DNA of 57,523 bases from Microbulbifer mangrovi. Lineage in GTDB: Bacteria; Pseudomonadota; Gammaproteobacteria; Pseudomonadales; Cellvibrionaceae. Position numbers and translations under genes: made by a program. The stretch's first letter is position 1, and each line of letters begins with the position of its first letter. Below the pieces are notes generated by a model that was not told where the DNA came from, ran no database searches, and saw only the letters and a program-made list of their open reading frames with translations. The DNA lies in assembly GCF_002009015.1 (NCBI RefSeq), contig NZ_LZDE01000338.1, forward strand, positions 1 to 57,523, given 5' to 3'. This document shows, piece by piece, positions 10,600-19,985 of this stretch.

Positions 10600-10812
10600 A
10601 TGTACGTATGTATCTGTAAAGGCATTACCGACAGTCAGATCAAGGAAGCCGTCTACGATGGCTCCACTTCCGTCAAAGCCCTGCGTCGCCACCTGGGTGT
10701 TTCCTCACAGTGTGGCCGCTGCGCCGAGCTGACCCAGGAAATCATCGACGAGACCATGACCGCCGGTGTAATGGCTAGCGCCAACAGCGCCCTGTTTTAT
10801 TCTGCGGGCTAA
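10600..10812 (+). CDS. bfd: Bacterioferritin-associated ferredoxin Bfd
   Basis: This 70-residue [2Fe-2S] protein binds bacterioferritin and passes electrons to it, so that stored Fe3+ leaves as Fe2+. The four cluster ligands are visible: C4-x-C6 at the N-terminus (MYVCICKG) and C38-x-x-C41 (QCGRC) in the helix-turn region. The length fits the family. Its partner Bfr is encoded 1.8 kb downstream. Expression is probably under Fur through the promoter described at 10523-10551. Confidence 0.93.
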   Translation: MYVCICKGITDSQIKEAVYDGSTSVKALRRHLGVSSQCGRCAELTQEIIDETMTAGVMASANSALFYSAG

Positions 10813-11031
10813 ATACTCCGCGGGCTAAGCCGCCCTCTTCCAGACGCCAGATCTGAAGCGCGCGGCGCGGCCCTGATGGCACCGACTCCTCCGGTGCCTG
10901 CTCTCCCCCCCGAACCCAACTGCACTTCTCCTCCGGCCTATATCTGGCATCCCCACAGCCCTGACCTATCTTTAAAGCCTCGGCCGCAATGCCATTTGCC
11001 GGCTATCGCTTGCCAATTGTTCCGGGGCGCC

Positions 11032-12348
11032 ATGAGACAACAGCTACTGCATCTTGCCGAACGCCTGCGCGCCAGCTTCTGGGTAATTCCGGCATTGATG
11101 ATGGTTGCCGCGATTATCCTGGCGCAGATGTTCCTCGCGATTGACCAGCGCTGGGATATTCACCACATTCCCGGCCTCAGCTGGCTGCGCTTGCGCGACC
11201 CGGACAGTGCCCGCGCCCTGCTCTCCACCATCGCCGGCTCCACCATTACCGTGGCCGGCACGGTATTTTCCATCACCACGGTGGCGCTGACCCTGGCCTC
11301 CAACCAGTTTGGCCCGCGCCTGGTGCGCAACTTTATCCGCGACCGGCGCACCCAGGTTTCCCTGGGAATTTTCCTCTCCACCTTTGTTTACGCGCTGCTG
11401 GTGATGCGCGGTATCGACGCCAGCGGATCGGACAACCGCCAGACCCTGGTGGTGACCTTCGCGCTGCTGCTGGCACTGGCGTGTATCGCCTACCTGATTT
11501 ATTTCATTCACAACGTTGCCCAGTCGATCCAGATCGACAACATCACCTTTCAGATCAACCGGGAGTTCCGCAATGCACTGGACGCGATCTACCCGAACGA
11601 AGACTGTCGCGATCCGCGCAATCACCGCAAGGATCTGCGCGAGGTCCACCTCGGCGATGACTGCCTCTGTGTGCCGGCAAGCAGCGGCGGATATGTGCAA
11701 CTTATCGACCGCAATAAACTGATCCAATGGGCCAGCGAGCACCAGTGCACCATTCGCATGGAATGCCACCCGGGCACTTTCCTTTTCCACTGGAGCTGTA
11801 TCGCACGGGTATTTGATCCACCCCGCGACATCGACAGCCAATCTATCGCCGACGCCATTCAGGGAGCGATTACCCAGGGCCCGCAGCCCACTGCAGAACA
11901 AGACGTCATTTTTTCTGTGCGGCAGCTAGCACAGATCGCCGTGCGCGCCCTTTCTCCCGGCATCAACGATCCGTTTACCGCCTATACCTGTATCGACAGA
12001 CTGGTCGACGGTATCGGCGTCATCCTGCAACGCCCGCCCCTGCCCAATTGCTTTCACGATGATGCGGATAAATTGTGCCTGGTCACCAGCGAACTGGATT
12101 TCGCCGATGTGCTGGCGGCGGCACTGGATGAAATTCGCGAGTACGGTCGCGACAGCGGCGTGGTGATGCGACACCTGCTTAACGCACTCCATGCACTGGC
12201 GGAACTCTGCAGCCGACGGGAAGATCGCCACGCGATGAAATTCCTGATTCAGCGCCTGGTAGAAGATTGCGAAAACAGCGTCGATGACAAGTTTGATACT
12301 GCCGCTTTACAGAAGCAGCTTTCCGCCATGCGAAAAACTCTGAGCTGA
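11032..12348 (+). CDS. DUF2254 predicted membrane protein
   Basis: The product is a 438-residue inner-membrane protein of the DUF2254 family. Four hydrophobic segments are seen in the first 170 residues: about 14-34, 65-90 (the conserved GSTITVAGTVFSITTVALTLASNQFGPR), 105-125 and 140-160. A soluble domain follows, with the family motif ALSPGINDPFTAYTCID at about residue 305. The function is not established. I chose the ATG at 11032; an in-frame ATG at 10876 would add 52 proline-rich residues unlike the family. It sits between bfd and bfr, but nothing in the sequence ties it directly to iron. Confidence 0.82.
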   Translation: MRQQLLHLAERLRASFWVIPALMMVAAIILAQMFLAIDQRWDIHHIPGLSWLRLRDPDSARALLSTIAGSTITVAGTVFSITTVALTLASNQFGPRLVRNFIRDRRTQVSLGIFLSTFVYALLVMRGIDASGSDNRQTLVVTFALLLALACIAYLIYFIHNVAQSIQIDNITFQINREFRNALDAIYPNEDCRDPRNHRKDLREVHLGDDCLCVPASSGGYVQLIDRNKLIQWASEHQCTIRMECHPGTFLFHWSCIARVFDPPRDIDSQSIADAIQGAITQGPQPTAEQDVIFSVRQLAQIAVRALSPGINDPFTAYTCIDRLVDGIGVILQRPPLPNCFHDDADKLCLVTSELDFADVLAAALDEIREYGRDSGVVMRHLLNALHALAELCSRREDRHAMKFLIQRLVEDCENSVDDKFDTAALQKQLSAMRKTLS

Positions 12349-12654
12349 CACTCCAGCTGCCACAGAATGCCGGGATGCGGAACAATCTAAACGGCAATCG
12401 TTCTCGTTGTAGTTTTCGGCCTTTTTCCCGTTAATTTTCCCGCTTTTTTCACGCAAGATCGCCGATATTCGGCGCTTGACTTGTGGTTTTCAGCACCGCA
12501 AACTCCCTCCAATCTCGCGCGGTGACTCTACAATTTCAAAGGTGCCCGACATTCGACACCAACAGAGTTTTCGCTGCCGATTAATTGATTACCGACGAAT
12601 ACCAATTAATAAAATCCCGCACAGGACACAGCCATTCGGCTCAAGGAGACAACC
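12349..12654. other. Intergenic region upstream of bfr
   Basis: These 306 nt hold no gene. A weak Fur-like sequence lies at 12393-12408. An AAGGAG Shine-Dalgarno sits 6 nt before the bfr ATG. TTGACT at 12476 could be a -35 element, but no good -10 is spaced from it. Confidence 0.4.
12393..12408 (+). promoter_or_regulatory. Possible Fur box upstream of bfr
   Basis: GGCAATCGTTCTCGTT matches the Fur core GATAATCATTATCATT at 11 of 16 positions. It lies about 250 nt before bfr, which is far for direct control, so this is a weak call. Confidence 0.3.
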
Positions 12655-13137
12655 ATGAAGGGCGATCCCAAGGTCATCGAACACCTGAACAAAGCACTGG
12701 GCAATGAGCTCATCGCCATCAACCAGTACTTCCTGCACTCGCGCATGTTCAAGGACTGGGGCCTGAAGGAACTGGCCGACAAGGAATACCACGAGTCCAT
12801 CGACGAGATGAAACACGCGGATTGGCTGATCGAGCGTATCCTGTTCCTGGAAGGTATTCCCAATCTGCAACACCTGGGCAAACTGCTGATCGGTGAAAAC
12901 ACCGAGGAAATGCTCAAGTGCGACCTGAAACTCGAACAGAAAGCCATTCCCGATCTGCGCGACGGCATCGCCTACTGTGAATCCGTGCGCGATTACGGCA
13001 GCCGCGAACTGCTGGAAAAAATCCTCGAGTCAGAAGAAGAGCACGTGGACTGGCTGGAAACCCAGCTGAGCCTGATCGACAAGGTCGGCATCCAGAACTA
13101 CCTGCAGACCCAGATGGTCAGCGCCTCGGAAGAGTAA
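12655..13137 (+). CDS. bfr: Bacterioferritin
   Basis: This 24-mer iron-storage protein oxidises Fe2+ at a di-iron ferroxidase centre and stores it as a mineral. The 160-residue sequence shows the ligand glutamates in [11 protein letters not shown] (E18) and [14 protein letters not shown] (E51, H54). The haem-binding Met52 is in the same motif, and [13 protein letters not shown] carries the distal Glu and His. Residue Met52 indicates a haem-binding Bfr rather than a plain ferritin. Bfd, its electron donor, is encoded upstream. The gene is followed by a REP-like hairpin and a strong terminator. Confidence 0.95.
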   Translation: MKGDPKVIEHLNKALGNELIAINQYFLHSRMFKDWGLKELADKEYHESIDEMKHADWLIERILFLEGIPNLQHLGKLLIGENTEEMLKCDLKLEQKAIPDLRDGIAYCESVRDYGSRELLEKILESEEEHVDWLETQLSLIDKVGIQNYLQTQMVSASEE

Positions 13138-13146
13138 TTCCGAACC

Positions 13147-13176
13147 GTAGGAGCCAGCCTGCGGGCGAGCTCCTAC
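13147..13176. repeat. REP-like palindromic element
   Basis: GTAGGAGC at 13147-13154 and GAGCTCCTAC at 13167-13176 form the arms of a hairpin with a GC-rich loop. This matches the general form of the extragenic palindromes common in Pseudomonas and relatives (GTAGGAGCGRGC...). It lies directly after the bfr stop codon. Only one copy is seen in this window. Confidence 0.55.
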
Positions 13177-13203
13177 AAAATATCTGGAAGAAATTCCGGG
13201 CAT

Positions 13204-13237
13204 AAAAAAACCGCGGTCATTGCCGCGGTTTTTTTAT
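13204..13237. terminator. Bidirectional terminator between bfr and grxD
   Basis: AAAAAAACCGCGG-TCATTG-CCGCGGTTTTTTT is a perfect CCGCGG stem with an A-tract on one side and a T-tract on the other. It can end both the plus-strand bfr transcript and the minus-strand grxD transcript. Confidence 0.9.
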
Positions 13238-13253
13238 TGGCGGTAAAGGTCGA

Positions 13254-13586
13254 TTACTCGCCTTCGCCAGCACCCTTGGACGCTTCTTCGATCAGGGTCT
13301 TCAGCTCGCCGCTCTCATGCATTTCCATGATGATATCGCAGCCACCGACCAGCTCCTGCTTTACCCACAGCTGCGGGAAAGTCGGCCAGTTGGCGTACTT
13401 CGGCAGTTCCTGGCGGATATCCGGGTTGGACAGTACATCCACATAGGCAAAGCGCTGGCCGCAGGCCATCACGGCCTGGGATGCGCGCATGGAAAAGCCG
13501 CACTGGGGCGCATTCGGGCTGCCCTTCATATAAAGCAGAATGTCGTTGTCTGCGATCTGCTGCTTGATGTTTTCCAGAGTATCCAT
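13254..13586 (-). CDS. grxD: Monothiol glutaredoxin GrxD
   Basis: This glutaredoxin-4-type protein carries or transfers [2Fe-2S] clusters with glutathione. The 110-residue product has the monothiol active site CGFS (PQCGFSMRASQ, near residue 29). It also has the glutathione-contact elements WPTFPQLWV and GGCDIIMEM. I chose the ATG at 13586 because it gives the normal length; upstream in-frame codons are unlike the family. Its position beside bfr and bfd makes a small iron/Fe-S neighbourhood. The acidic/glycine C-terminal extension after residue 100 is ordinary. Confidence 0.93.
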   Translation of the reverse strand: MDTLENIKQQIADNDILLYMKGSPNAPQCGFSMRASQAVMACGQRFAYVDVLSNPDIRQELPKYANWPTFPQLWVKQELVGGCDIIMEMHESGELKTLIEEASKGAGEGE

Positions 13587-13833
13587 AGTGGAAGCAAACC
13601 TCGGGTTGGGAAATTTCCGGCACAGGCGCTCGGCGCCGATCCGTCTCGAAAGCGCGCATTGTACCCGATTCCGCTCGCCGCGCACGTCTCGCAGGTGGTA
13701 CTGCCACCTATCGACTTTAGGATTAACAGGCCCTATATTGGCCGGCTTCCCGGGAAAAGCGCGGTCAGAATACGTCAAAGACGAATTTTCTGCGGTTTCC
13801 CTATCCATGGCCCACTTACAGAGGAGATTTAAC

Positions 13834-15021
13834 GTGGCCAGTCCCGCATTAATGCAAAACTACGGTAACAGAACCCTGACCCTGGTCAGAGGTGAAGGCA
13901 ACTACCTGTGGGACGACAGTGACCGACGTTATCTCGACGCCCTCTCCGGAATTGCCGTGTGCGGCCTCGGCCACTGCCACCCGGCAGTCACCCTGGCCAT
14001 CCAGGAGCAGGCCAACACCCTGCTGCACGTGTCCAATCTGTACAACATTCCCCCCCAGGAACAGCTGGCAGAAAAGCTGGTGTCCCTGTCGGGCATGGAC
14101 AATGTGTTCTTCTCCAATTCCGGCGCAGAGGCCAATGAGGCAGCCATCAAACTGGCACGCAAGCTCGGCAACGAGCGCGGCCTGGCCTGCCCAAAGATTA
14201 TTGTGACCGAAGGTGCGTTCCACGGTCGCACACTCGCCACCCTGACCGCCACCGGCAACCCCAAGGTACAGCAGGGCTTCGCACCGCTGCCGGAAGGTTT
14301 CCTGCGCGTCCCGTACAATGATGTCGCGGCCATCGAACAGCTGATCGATGCACACAACGACATCGTCGCCATCCTGGTAGAACCGGTGCAGGGCGAAGGC
14401 GGTATCCGCATCCCCGATGCCGACTACCTGCCGCGCCTGCGCAGCCTGTGCGACCAGCACGACTGGCTGCTGATGCTGGATGAAATCCAGACCGCCAACG
14501 GCCGCAGCGGCAAGCTGTTCGCCTACCAGCACTGCGACGACCTGCTGCCGGACGTGGTCACCACCGCCAAGGGACTGGGCAACGGCGTGCCCATCGGCGC
14601 CTGCCTGGCACGGGGCAAAGCCGCGGAGCTGTTTTCCGCAGGCAGCCACGGTTCCACCTTTGGCGGCAACCCGCTGGCCTGCCGCGCCGCCCTCGCCGTT
14701 CTGGATACCCTGGAAAGCGAGTGGCTGATCGAACGCGCACAACAGCTGGGCACCCAGCTGCTGGACCAGCTGAACAGTGAACTGGCAGACTGCCCCCACG
14801 TAAAAGAGATCCGCGGCCTCGGCCTGCTGATCGGTATCGAACTCGACCGCCCCTGTGGCGAACTGGTGGATCTGGCCCGCGCTCAAGGCCTGTTGATCAA
14901 TGTCACCGCCGGCAACGTGGTACGCCTGTTGCCGCCGCTGACCCTGACCGACGCCGAGTGCAGCCAGATCTCCACCACCGTCGCCGCCCTGGTGCGCGAC
15001 TTCGCCCAACAAGCCGCCTGA
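13834..15021 (+). CDS. argD: Acetylornithine aminotransferase (class III)
   Basis: This PLP enzyme exchanges N-acetylornithine for N-acetylglutamate semialdehyde in arginine synthesis; it may also act on succinyl-ornithine or succinyl-diaminopimelate. The 395-residue chain shows FSNSGAEANEAAIKLAR, TEGAFHGRTLATL and the PLP-binding lysine in TTAKGLGNGVPIGA. It starts at GTG 13834, behind a GAGGAG sequence at 7 nt spacing; an upstream in-frame ATG at 13807 lacks such a site. argF follows after 18 nt, so the two form an operon. Confidence 0.92.
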   Translation: MASPALMQNYGNRTLTLVRGEGNYLWDDSDRRYLDALSGIAVCGLGHCHPAVTLAIQEQANTLLHVSNLYNIPPQEQLAEKLVSLSGMDNVFFSNSGAEANEAAIKLARKLGNERGLACPKIIVTEGAFHGRTLATLTATGNPKVQQGFAPLPEGFLRVPYNDVAAIEQLIDAHNDIVAILVEPVQGEGGIRIPDADYLPRLRSLCDQHDWLLMLDEIQTANGRSGKLFAYQHCDDLLPDVVTTAKGLGNGVPIGACLARGKAAELFSAGSHGSTFGGNPLACRAALAVLDTLESEWLIERAQQLGTQLLDQLNSELADCPHVKEIRGLGLLIGIELDRPCGELVDLARAQGLLINVTAGNVVRLLPPLTLTDAECSQISTTVAALVRDFAQQAA

Positions 15022-15039
15022 CCTACGGAGAAATTACCC

Positions 15040-15954
15040 ATGGCAGTCAGACATTTTCTTACCCTCCTGGACCTGAGCAAGGAAGAGCTGCACGGCATTA
15101 TCGAGCGCGCCATCGAGCTCAAGGCCCTGCGCAACCAGGGGGTGGCCAGCGAGCCGTTCCGCAACAAGGTGCTGGGGATGATTTTCGAAAAATCCTCTAC
15201 CCGTACCCGGGTTTCCTTTGAAGCCGGCATGGCACAGATGGGCGGCAGCGCCCTGTTCCTGTCCCCCCGCGACACCCAGCTCGGCCGCGGCGAACCCATC
15301 GAAGACAGTGCGCGGGTCATCTCGCGCATGGTGGACATGGTGATGATCCGCACCTTTGGCCACAACGTGCTGGAGCGCTTTGCCGAGTACAGCAAGGTGC
15401 CGGTGATCAACGCCCTGTCCGACAGTTACCACCCCTGCCAGCTGCTGGCGGACCTGCAGACCTATGTAGAGCACCGCGGCAGCCCCGAAGGCAAGGTGGT
15501 GACCTGGGTGGGCGACGGCAACAACATGTGTCACTCCTATATTAATGCTGCACGTCAGTACGACTTCGAGCTGCGCATTGCGTGCCCGGAAGGATACGAC
15601 CCGGACGAGAGCATTGTGGCCGCTGCCGGCGACCGCGTTTCCATTGTGCGCAACCCGGTGGATGCGGTGCGCGGTTCGGACTGGGTTGCCACCGACGTAT
15701 GGGCCTCCATGGGTCAGGAAACCGAACAGCAGCTTCGCCTGAAAGCATTTGAAGGCTTCCTGGTCGATCACGAGCTGATGAGCCACGCCAACAGCGATGC
15801 CGTATTCATGCACTGCCTGCCCGCGCACCGCGGTGAGGAAGTCAGCGGCGGGCTGCTGGAAGACGAAAAAATCTCGGTAGTCTGGGACGAGGCGGAAAAC
15901 CGCCTGCACGCGCAGAAAGCCCTGATGGAGTTCCTGCAGGACAACAGCAACTGA
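15040..15954 (+). CDS. argF: Ornithine carbamoyltransferase
   Basis: The enzyme makes citrulline from ornithine and carbamoyl phosphate in arginine synthesis. The 304-residue protein has the carbamoyl-phosphate loop [12 protein letters not shown] (about residue 50), the [10 protein letters not shown] motif, and the ornithine-binding [11 protein letters not shown] (about residue 254). A GGAG lies 9 nt before the ATG. It is the second gene of the argD-argF pair and is followed by a terminator hairpin at 15991. Confidence 0.95.
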   Translation: MAVRHFLTLLDLSKEELHGIIERAIELKALRNQGVASEPFRNKVLGMIFEKSSTRTRVSFEAGMAQMGGSALFLSPRDTQLGRGEPIEDSARVISRMVDMVMIRTFGHNVLERFAEYSKVPVINALSDSYHPCQLLADLQTYVEHRGSPEGKVVTWVGDGNNMCHSYINAARQYDFELRIACPEGYDPDESIVAAAGDRVSIVRNPVDAVRGSDWVATDVWASMGQETEQQLRLKAFEGFLVDHELMSHANSDAVFMHCLPAHRGEEVSGGLLEDEKISVVWDEAENRLHAQKALMEFLQDNSN

Positions 15955-15990
15955 TATCGCGCCCCGGCACCGCAGGGGCGATATCCACGG

Positions 15991-16021
15991 GGGCGCCGGA
16001 AGGTATTCTGGCGCCCTTTTC
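15991..16021 (+). terminator. Terminator after argF
   Basis: GGGCGCC (15991-15997) and GGCGCCC (16010-16016) form a 7-bp stem with a 12-nt loop and are followed by TTTT. It ends the argD-argF transcript. Confidence 0.8.
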
Positions 16022-16301
16022 TACTCGCAAAACAGCGCGAGTCGAGCGCCCGCAAACGGCGCGCGGCAGACGCAAAAATGCACCACTTTCCAGCAACCAA
16101 ATTGACCTGCGAGTGCCGGTTTGATCAGGGAATAATCAACCGCTTTTTGTTATTGCCCCGCTTAATTTGAGACCTGGTTACTATTAAAAAATATTCTTAA
16201 AACCGCCCACAGCCCCCACCTCCTGTTCACTTTTTATACCCACCCAGTAATGACGGGCGCTGGCGAGGGGAAAAATCCACGTCGCCCCGGCTACCCACAC
16301 T

Positions 16302-16310
16302 TTATCCACA
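16302..16310 (+). promoter_or_regulatory. DnaA box upstream of nrdAB
   Basis: TTATCCACA is the perfect consensus DnaA box. A weaker version, TTATCCGCC, follows at 16324. DnaA-ATP controls nrdAB through such boxes in E. coli, so a similar link to replication is likely here. Confidence 0.65.
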
Positions 16311-16381
16311 AGTAACCCCAAAGTTATCCGCCTTGAATTAGCCCCTCAATCGCATTATCTTGTTGCTCATCCGAGGTCACA

Positions 16382-16398
16382 CCCCAACATATAGGGTT
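16382..16398. promoter_or_regulatory. NrdR-like box 1
   Basis: ACCCCAACATATAGGGT is an imperfect palindrome of NrdR-box size and AT-rich core. It is weaker than box 2 and lies about 75 nt upstream of it. Confidence 0.45.
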
Positions 16399-16456
16399 CT
16401 GGTAGAAAACAGGGACTAATATCCCCAGGGAAAACGGCGCACCGCGTCCCCACCGG

Positions 16457-16473
16457 ACCACAATATGTTGTGT
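16457..16473. promoter_or_regulatory. NrdR box 2
   Basis: ACCACAATATGTTGTGT contains the palindrome CACAA-TATG-TTGTG, close to the NrdR consensus ACACWATATWTTGTGT. NrdR represses ribonucleotide reductase genes when bound to ATP/dATP. Confidence 0.7.
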
Positions 16474-16836
16474 TTGGCCTCGTCCGTACCAACAAGCTTC
16501 AAGCTGAAGCCAGCCCACAGGCTGGCGCCGGAACGGTGGATAAGTTCGCGCGAATGCAATCGCCAGTACACAACTCCACCAACTGCCCTCCTCTGCGAGG
16601 CAATCCGGCGACGGGACGGCATCCATGTTCAGACGCAGTATCAAGCAGTACCCCTCAAGTGTTATCCGAGCGGAGCCCAGGCTTCGCCGTCAGCGCTTGC
16701 GCCTGCTGAACTTCTGAACCGGTGCTTCCGGTACGGCACAAAGGTTTTACGGCCACAAGCCGATTGATCGCAAAAAACCAAAGCAAAAACCAAAGCAAGT
16801 CGACCAGACACGCGCGCAAACTTTACGGAGAAATTC

Positions 16837-19782
16837 ATGCACACAGAGACAGGGCGCTCTAAGTCTGTGCCAAACGGCACTACCAAGGATTCGGTAACAG
16901 ACCAGGCCAGCAGCAACACTTCCCTGGCTGCCACTGCCCCCGGTCAGATCCGCGTCATCAAGCGCAACGGCACCGTCGTGCCTTACGCGGACAGCAAAAT
17001 CTCCGTGGCCGTTACCAAGGCGTTCCTCGCGGTAGAGGGCGGCACCGCTGCTGCTTCCAGCCGCATCCACGAACGCGTGGCCGACCTGGTTTCCCACATC
17101 AGCGCCACCTTCAAGCGTCGCATGCCTTCCGGCGGCACCATCCATATTGAAGAAATCCAGGACCAGGTAGAACTGGAACTGATGCGTGCCGGCGAGCACA
17201 AGATTGCCCGCGACTACGTGCTCTACCGCGAAGAGCACGCGCGCCTGCGTGCAGAGAAAGAAAAAGAGAAGCCGGCTGCCGAGCCCGCCGCCGATACTCA
17301 CCCGAGTATCCGCGTGAAAATGGAAGACGGCAGCCTGGTACCGCTGGACATGGAGCGCCTGCGCACCATCGTTCGCGAAGCCTGCGAAGGCCTGACTGAC
17401 GTAGACGGCGAGCTGATCCTGAACGAAGCGCTGAAGAACCTGTACGACGGCGTTTCCGAAACCGATATCAACACCGCACTGGTGATCACCGCGCGTACCC
17501 TGGTTGAGCAGGAGCCCAACTACACCTACGCCACCGCCTTCCTGCTGCTGGACAAACTGCGCGCCGAAGCCCTGCGCTTCCTGGACGTGGCCGAGTCCGC
17601 CACCCAGCAGGAAATGAAAACCCTGTACAAGCCGGCACTGGCCGCGTACGTGGCAAAAGGTATCGAGCTGGAACTGCTGGATCCGGCACTGGCCAGCTTC
17701 GACCTGGAAAAACTGGGCGATGCGATCAAGCCCGAGTGCGATCACCAGTTCACCTACCTCGGCCTGCAGACCCTGTACGACCGCTACTTCCTGCACTCCG
17801 ACGAAATCCGTTTCGAACTGCCGCAGCTGTTCTTCATGCGTGTTGCCATGGGCCTCGCCATAAATGAAGACAAGCCGAACGAGCGCGCCATCGAGTTCTA
17901 CGAACTGCTGAGCTCCTTCGACTACATGAGCTCCACCCCGACCCTGTTCAACGCCGGCACCCTGCGCCCGCAGCTGTCCTCCTGCTACCTGACCACCGTG
18001 CCCGACGACCTGCACGGCATCTACGGAGCCATCCAGGACAACGCCATGCTGTCCAAATGGGCGGGCGGCCTGGGTAACGACTGGACGCCGGTGCGCTCTC
18101 TGGGTTCCTACATTAAAGGCACCAACGGCAAGTCCCAGGGTGTTGTTCCTTTCCTGAAAGTAGCCAACGACACCGCGGTAGCAGTGAACCAGGGTGGCAA
18201 GCGCAAGGGCGCCGTGTGTGCGTACCTGGAAACCTGGCACCTGGACATCGAGGAATTCCTCGAGCTGCGCAAGAACACCGGTGACGACCGTCGCCGTACC
18301 CACGACATGAACACCGCCAACTGGGTGCCGGACCTGTTCATGAAGCGTGTGTTCGAAGACAAAGAGTGGACCCTCTTCTCCCCGGCAGATTGCCCGGACC
18401 TGCACGACCTGTTCGGCGATGCATTCGAAGAGCGTTTCACCCACTACGAAAAACTGGCGGCCGAAGGCAAACTGAAGCTGTTCAAGAAGGTGCGCGCGCT
18501 CGACCTGTGGCGCAAGATGCTGGGCATGCTGTTTGAAACCGGCCACCCCTGGATCACCTTCAAGGACGCCTGTAACCTGCGCAGCCCGCAGCAGCACGCC
18601 GGTGTGGTACACAGCTCCAACCTGTGCACCGAGATCACCCTGAACACCAAGGCGAACGACGAAATCGCAGTATGTAACCTGGGCTCCGTAAACCTGTCCC
18701 AGCACATCGGCGAAGACGGCAAGCTGGATACCGGCAAGCTGGAAAGCACCGTGAAGACCGCCGTGCGCATGCTCGATAATGTGATCGACATCAACTACTA
18801 CTCCGTGGAAACCGCGCGTCAGTCCAACATGCGCCACCGTCCGGTGGGCCTGGGCCTGATGGGCTTCCAGGACGCGCTGTACAAGGCCGGCATCTCCTAC
18901 TCCAGCGATGAAGCCGTACAGTTCGCCGACACCACCATGGAAGCGATCAGCTACTACGCCATCTCCACCTCCAGTGACCTGGCGGCAGAGCGCGGCAGCT
19001 ACGGCAGCTACGAAGGCTCCCTGTGGAGCCAGGGCATCCTGCCGATCGACTCCATCGAAATCCTGGCCAAGAACCGCGGCGAGCAGTTCATCGACCAGGA
19101 CACCAGCAGCACCCTGGATTGGGATGTCGTGCGCAACAAGGTTTCCAGCCAGGGCATGCGTAACTCCAACGTGATGGCCATCGCCCCGACGGCCACCATC
19201 GCCAACATTACCGGCGTTTCCCAGTCCATCGAGCCCACGTACCAGAACCTGTACGTGAAATCGAACCTGTCTGGCGAATTCACCGTAGTGAACCCCTACC
19301 TGGTACACGACCTGAAAGCCCGCGGTCTGTGGGACAAGGTCATGGTCAACGACCTCAAGTACTACGAGGGTTCCGTACAGAAGATCGACCGTATCCCGGA
19401 AGACCTGAAAGCCAAATACGCCACCGCGTTTGAAGTGGAGCCGCGCTGGATCGTGGACGCCGCCAGCCGCCGCCAGAAGTGGATCGATCAGGCCCAGTCC
19501 CTGAACCTCTACATCGCCGGCGCCAACGGCAAGAAGCTGGACCTGACCTACCGCATGGCCTGGTACCGCGGCTTGAAGACTACCTACTACCTGCGCGCAC
19601 TGGCCGCCACCACCACGGAGAAATCCACCGTGAACAGCGGCACCCTGAACGCAGTAAGCGCCGGTGGCGGCGCACCTGCAGCCAGCGCAGCGCCACAGGC
19701 CCAATCCCAGGAGATGGGTGCACCGGCAGCCGTGCCACAGGCCTGCTCTCTGGACGATCCAGACTGCGAAGCCTGCCAGTAA
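16837..19782 (+). CDS. nrdA: Class Ia ribonucleotide reductase, alpha subunit
   Basis: NrdA reduces ribonucleoside diphosphates to dNDPs, using the radical from NrdB. The 981-residue chain has two N-terminal ATP-cone domains: IRVIKRNGTVVPYADSKISVAV (about 27-115) and IRVKMEDGSLVPLDMERLRTIV (about 150-240). This double arrangement is known from Pseudomonas NrdA. The catalytic barrel shows STPTLFNAGTLRPQLSSCYL (first redox Cys), NLCTEITLN with the radical Cys, and APTATIANITGVSQSIEP. The C-terminal tail ends in CSLDDPDCEACQ, the cysteines that recharge the active site. A GGAG sits 8 nt before the ATG. nrdB follows. Confidence 0.97.
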   Translation: MHTETGRSKSVPNGTTKDSVTDQASSNTSLAATAPGQIRVIKRNGTVVPYADSKISVAVTKAFLAVEGGTAAASSRIHERVADLVSHISATFKRRMPSGGTIHIEEIQDQVELELMRAGEHKIARDYVLYREEHARLRAEKEKEKPAAEPAADTHPSIRVKMEDGSLVPLDMERLRTIVREACEGLTDVDGELILNEALKNLYDGVSETDINTALVITARTLVEQEPNYTYATAFLLLDKLRAEALRFLDVAESATQQEMKTLYKPALAAYVAKGIELELLDPALASFDLEKLGDAIKPECDHQFTYLGLQTLYDRYFLHSDEIRFELPQLFFMRVAMGLAINEDKPNERAIEFYELLSSFDYMSSTPTLFNAGTLRPQLSSCYLTTVPDDLHGIYGAIQDNAMLSKWAGGLGNDWTPVRSLGSYIKGTNGKSQGVVPFLKVANDTAVAVNQGGKRKGAVCAYLETWHLDIEEFLELRKNTGDDRRRTHDMNTANWVPDLFMKRVFEDKEWTLFSPADCPDLHDLFGDAFEERFTHYEKLAAEGKLKLFKKVRALDLWRKMLGMLFETGHPWITFKDACNLRSPQQHAGVVHSSNLCTEITLNTKANDEIAVCNLGSVNLSQHIGEDGKLDTGKLESTVKTAVRMLDNVIDINYYSVETARQSNMRHRPVGLGLMGFQDALYKAGISYSSDEAVQFADTTMEAISYYAISTSSDLAAERGSYGSYEGSLWSQGILPIDSIEILAKNRGEQFIDQDTSSTLDWDVVRNKVSSQGMRNSNVMAIAPTATIANITGVSQSIEPTYQNLYVKSNLSGEFTVVNPYLVHDLKARGLWDKVMVNDLKYYEGSVQKIDRIPEDLKAKYATAFEVEPRWIVDAASRRQKWIDQAQSLNLYIAGANGKKLDLTYRMAWYRGLKTTYYLRALAATTTEKSTVNSGTLNAVSAGGGAPAASAAPQAQSQEMGAPAAVPQACSLDDPDCEACQ

Positions 19783-19985
19783 GTTAAAGACTCTCGGGGG
19801 AGAGCACCGCGAGGAGCCGCCGACAACAGCGGCCCCCACGCAACCAAGACCATAAGCGCCGCCCCGGTACGGGCGAATTACTCCCAACAGGAGTAAACGC
19901 CCGCGCCGGGTGCAGGCCGCACACCAAACACTCGCTGGATTGCCCGTTTAGACGGGGAATCGCACAAAAGACAAGGGGAGCACTC

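Larger units (their letters stand above)
15955..16836. other. Long regulatory region between argF and nrdA
   Basis: This gap of about 880 nt has no credible gene. It holds the argF terminator, a perfect DnaA box (16302-16310), two NrdR-like palindromes (16382-16398 and 16457-16473), and two perfect adjacent hairpins (16496-16510 and 16509-16526). About 350 nt after the second palindrome form a probable long nrdA leader. That leader matches no riboswitch I recognise. Confidence 0.65.

Noticed and set aside
13849-15012. 387-codon frame antisense to argD
   Set aside because: Composition mirrors the argD codons and no domain is seen; a shadow of a well-identified gene.
16747-19887. Open frame of 1046 codons antisense to nrdA
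   Set aside because: nrdA on the plus strand is unmistakable; the antisense frame is open because of GC-rich codon bias, has low-complexity Val/Gly/Gln/His content and no family motifs.
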